Source of the DNA: DAIDAN01 sp049303335
GTDB taxonomy: Archaea > Aenigmatarchaeota > Aenigmatarchaeia > Aenigmatarchaeales > DAIDAN01
Length of the DNA: 50,776 nt
Reading direction: 5' to 3'
Assembly (NCBI GenBank): GCA_049303335.1
Contig: JBAQNA010000003.1
Location: 1-50,776 of the forward strand
The notes under the pieces were generated by a model, which had not been told where the DNA came from, did no database searches, and saw only the letters and a program-made list of their open reading frames with translations. This document shows, one piece after another, positions 49,321 to 50,776 of the stretch. The position numbers and the translations under genes are program-made. The first letter of the stretch is position 1. Every line of letters begins with the position of its first letter.

Positions 49321-49872
49321 ATGTTCGTGCGCGTGGTTCCAATCGGCAGGATAAGCGGAAAATTCGTGGCGGAAGTATGTGCCGAGGTCGAAGGATTGAT
49401 GAACGTCAGGTTCAAGAAGCTTGCGGGATTTGAAACCCCTGCGATTGCGTGGAACCAGATGAGAAGGCAGCATGATGCCGGAAAAATAATTGATTTTCTT
49501 TCAAAAAACAAGGAAGCGGTCTTTATTGAGAAGGATCTGCCAACGCTCGGAATAACCGAGGACGACATTTATTACGACGGCAAGAACTTTGTCTTCGGGA
49601 TTGAGGAGCCGCAAACCGGCTGTCTGCTTGTCTCGATAGCGAGGCTGAAGCCCGAGTTCTACAAGGAGCGCCCGAACAGCACGGTTCTGAGGGACCGTGC
49701 AGTCAAGGAAGTGATGCACGAAGTCGGCCACAATATCGGGCTTGACCATTGCATCCACCCTTTTTGCGTGATGAGCTTCTCCCCGAGCGCGCGCGACGTT
49801 GACGCGAAGCAGAAGGACTTCTGCAAGGGCTGCAGGATAAAGCTGGCGATACGCGGAGTGAATATCGACTGA
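49321..49872 (+). CDS. amzA: Archaemetzincin
   Basis: A 183-residue metalloprotease with the metzincin site HEVGHNIGLDHC, followed by the Cys pattern FCVMSF and CKGCRIKLA, characteristic of archaemetzincins (HExxHxxGxxHC-CVM-C-x2-C). The natural substrate is not known. ATG 49321 lies about 30 nt after CTTTTTAAC, so the gene is probably leaderless. It is divergent from the KH gene and followed by a Nudix gene. Confidence 0.92.
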   Translation: MFVRVVPIGRISGKFVAEVCAEVEGLMNVRFKKLAGFETPAIAWNQMRRQHDAGKIIDFLSKNKEAVFIEKDLPTLGITEDDIYYDGKNFVFGIEEPQTGCLLVSIARLKPEFYKERPNSTVLRDRAVKEVMHEVGHNIGLDHCIHPFCVMSFSPSARDVDAKQKDFCKGCRIKLAIRGVNID

Positions 49873-49896
49873 TATTGAAGAGGGAAAAAACAAGAA

Positions 49897-50313
49897 ATGA
49901 TTCTTATGAAATTCTACCCAGGTTTAAAAGCTATAATAGAAAAAGAAGGAAAATTCTTAATACTTAAAAGAAGCGAGAAGGATGAGTTTCGCGCAAATGA
50001 ATGGGATATTCCTGGCGGAGGCATGAAATTTGGGGAAGAACCGAAAGAATGTTTGAAAAGAGAAGTAAAAGAAGAAAGCGGATTGGATATTGATAATATA
50101 AAACCTTTGAGTTTTTGGACTTTTTTTAAAGATTCCGGTAGAACACAGGTTTTTGTTGTAAATGTTCTTTGCAAGCATAAATCAGGCAAAGTTATTTTGA
50201 GCAATGAACATTCAGAATTCAAATGGATAGACTCAGATGAAGTCGGCAAATTCAATATATATGAAGGAGCAGAAAAGGATTTTGAATCGGCAAAACAAGA
50301 GCTAAAGTTTTAA
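49897..50313 (+). CDS. Nudix hydrolase
   Basis: A 138-residue Nudix protein with the box GGGMKFGEEPKECLKREVKE then ESGL, in full GX5EX7REUXEEXGU form. It may hydrolyse oxidised or modified nucleotides. It is AT-rich compared with archaemetzincin. The start is ATG 49897, or ATG 49906 four residues in. It is unrelated to the Nudix gene at 5147 apart from the fold. Confidence 0.88.
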   Translation: MILMKFYPGLKAIIEKEGKFLILKRSEKDEFRANEWDIPGGGMKFGEEPKECLKREVKEESGLDIDNIKPLSFWTFFKDSGRTQVFVVNVLCKHKSGKVILSNEHSEFKWIDSDEVGKFNIYEGAEKDFESAKQELKF

Positions 50314-50376
50314 TTCCATTTATAAGCATTCGAACAGATTCTTTTAGAGCTGAAGAATATTTTACAAGTGATAAAA

Positions 50377-50776
50377 ATGTCAGAAGGAAAAATTCTCGAA
50401 GACAAAGTAATTGTTGAAGACGCTGCAGCCGCGAAAGATATTTTCGATTCCGGATGGTATGGAAACCTCAAGGACGAGAAGCTTGAGCTCGGCTTCGCGG
50501 AGGCGCTGCTCTTGCAGGAGCGCGGCAGGCTTGACATAATGCACGAAGGAAAGAAAATGAAGTTCGCGGACTTCTACCATTTCTGCTCAAGGAACAAGAG
50601 ATTTGCCTCGCTTTACGCGGTTTACAAGGACTTGCGCGAGCGCGGACTGCCCGTGCGCATAGGCTTCAAGGGAAGCGACTTCCGCGTTTACGAGCGCGGC
50701 GCAAAGCCGGAAAAGGCGGAGAACGTGAAATGGATTGTTTTTGTCGCGGGCGAGGACTATCCCTGCGGGCTTGACC
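50377..50776 (+). CDS. endA: tRNA splicing endonuclease, 5' part
   Basis: The gene runs off the right edge after 133 codons. ATG 50377 has GTGATA just upstream. The translated part matches the N-terminal unit of archaeal EndA: the YGNLKDEKLELGFAEALLLQ segment, YAVYKDLRERGLPVRIGFKG and FRVYERGAKPEKAENVKWIV. The Tyr of FRVYERG aligns with the catalytic Tyr (115 in M. jannaschii), but the position of the catalytic His ten residues on is Glu. The protein cuts bulge-helix-bulge introns, and the window contains several unusual ones. Confidence 0.9.
   Translation, partial: MSEGKILEDKVIVEDAAAAKDIFDSGWYGNLKDEKLELGFAEALLLQERGRLDIMHEGKKMKFADFYHFCSRNKRFASLYAVYKDLRERGLPVRIGFKGSDFRVYERGAKPEKAENVKWIVFVAGEDYPCGLD

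Noticed and set aside
48789..49568. Long version of the KH protein
   Set aside because: The upstream 100 residues are antisense to archaemetzincin and unlike a KH protein; ATG 49259 gives a family-sized product.

Overview
The window looks like part of a chromosome from a small-genome DPANN-type archaeon. The evidence is a 67-residue archaeal histone, topoisomerase VI (both subunits), Pelota, an ADP-forming acetyl-CoA synthetase alpha subunit, archaemetzincin, EndoQ, a PIN/ATPase/KH protein, archaeal TATA boxes about 27 nt upstream of many starts (leaderless genes) and GGTGA-type ribosome sites elsewhere. I do not assign a phylum. The nearest precedent I know for the intron pattern is Micrarchaeota/ARMAN and Thermoproteales.

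Layout. 1-1.8 kb: a PurD-like ATP-grasp protein and a histone. 1.8-4.4 kb: an unusual non-coding block with a decayed ORF, phased GTGAA repeats, copies of AASTCTCAC and very AT-rich tracts around two small winged-helix genes. 4.4-14 kb: small genes, two tRNAs, a Nudix protein, tandem small membrane proteins, a methyltransferase, an HNH nuclease, Pelota and a nucleotidyltransferase. 13.9-25.7 kb: a surface/secretion-like island with a polytopic membrane protein and four related lipoproteins, interleaved with two HEPN/MNT modules and one DUF433/DUF5615 module; a 131-bp MITE with a perfect 8-bp target duplication sits inside it. 25.8-31 kb: EndoQ, three more tRNAs, a PRC-barrel protein, a ferredoxin-thioredoxin fusion behind an arginase-family enzyme, SemiSWEET and a house-cleaning NTPase. 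31-42 kb: valyl-tRNA synthetase, a DUF262 protein, the PIN-ATPase, acdA, a JAMM protein, an aminotransferase and several AT-rich unknown genes that share promoter boxes. 42-50.8 kb: small zinc-ribbon and Cys-rich peptides, an ABC-2 exporter, top6A/top6B, a KH protein divergent from archaemetzincin, a second Nudix protein and the 5' part of endA.

How it fits together. All five tRNA genes (Gly-CCC, Val-GAC, Ala-GGC, Val-UAC, Ser-GCU) are interrupted, and four of the six inferred introns lie outside the canonical 37/38 position. The tRNA-Gly intron and the first tRNA-Ser intron are nearly identical in sequence although they sit at different tRNA positions, which implies intron transposition. The splicing endonuclease gene at the right edge has the domain expected to act on them, but its first unit carries Glu where the catalytic His should be, so a multi-unit enzyme is likely. 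The other strong candidates for something new are the AASTCTCAC/AT-rich locus with its two winged-helix genes and a 49-residue peptide with five alternating cysteines. All calls come from reading the sequence; no searches were run.
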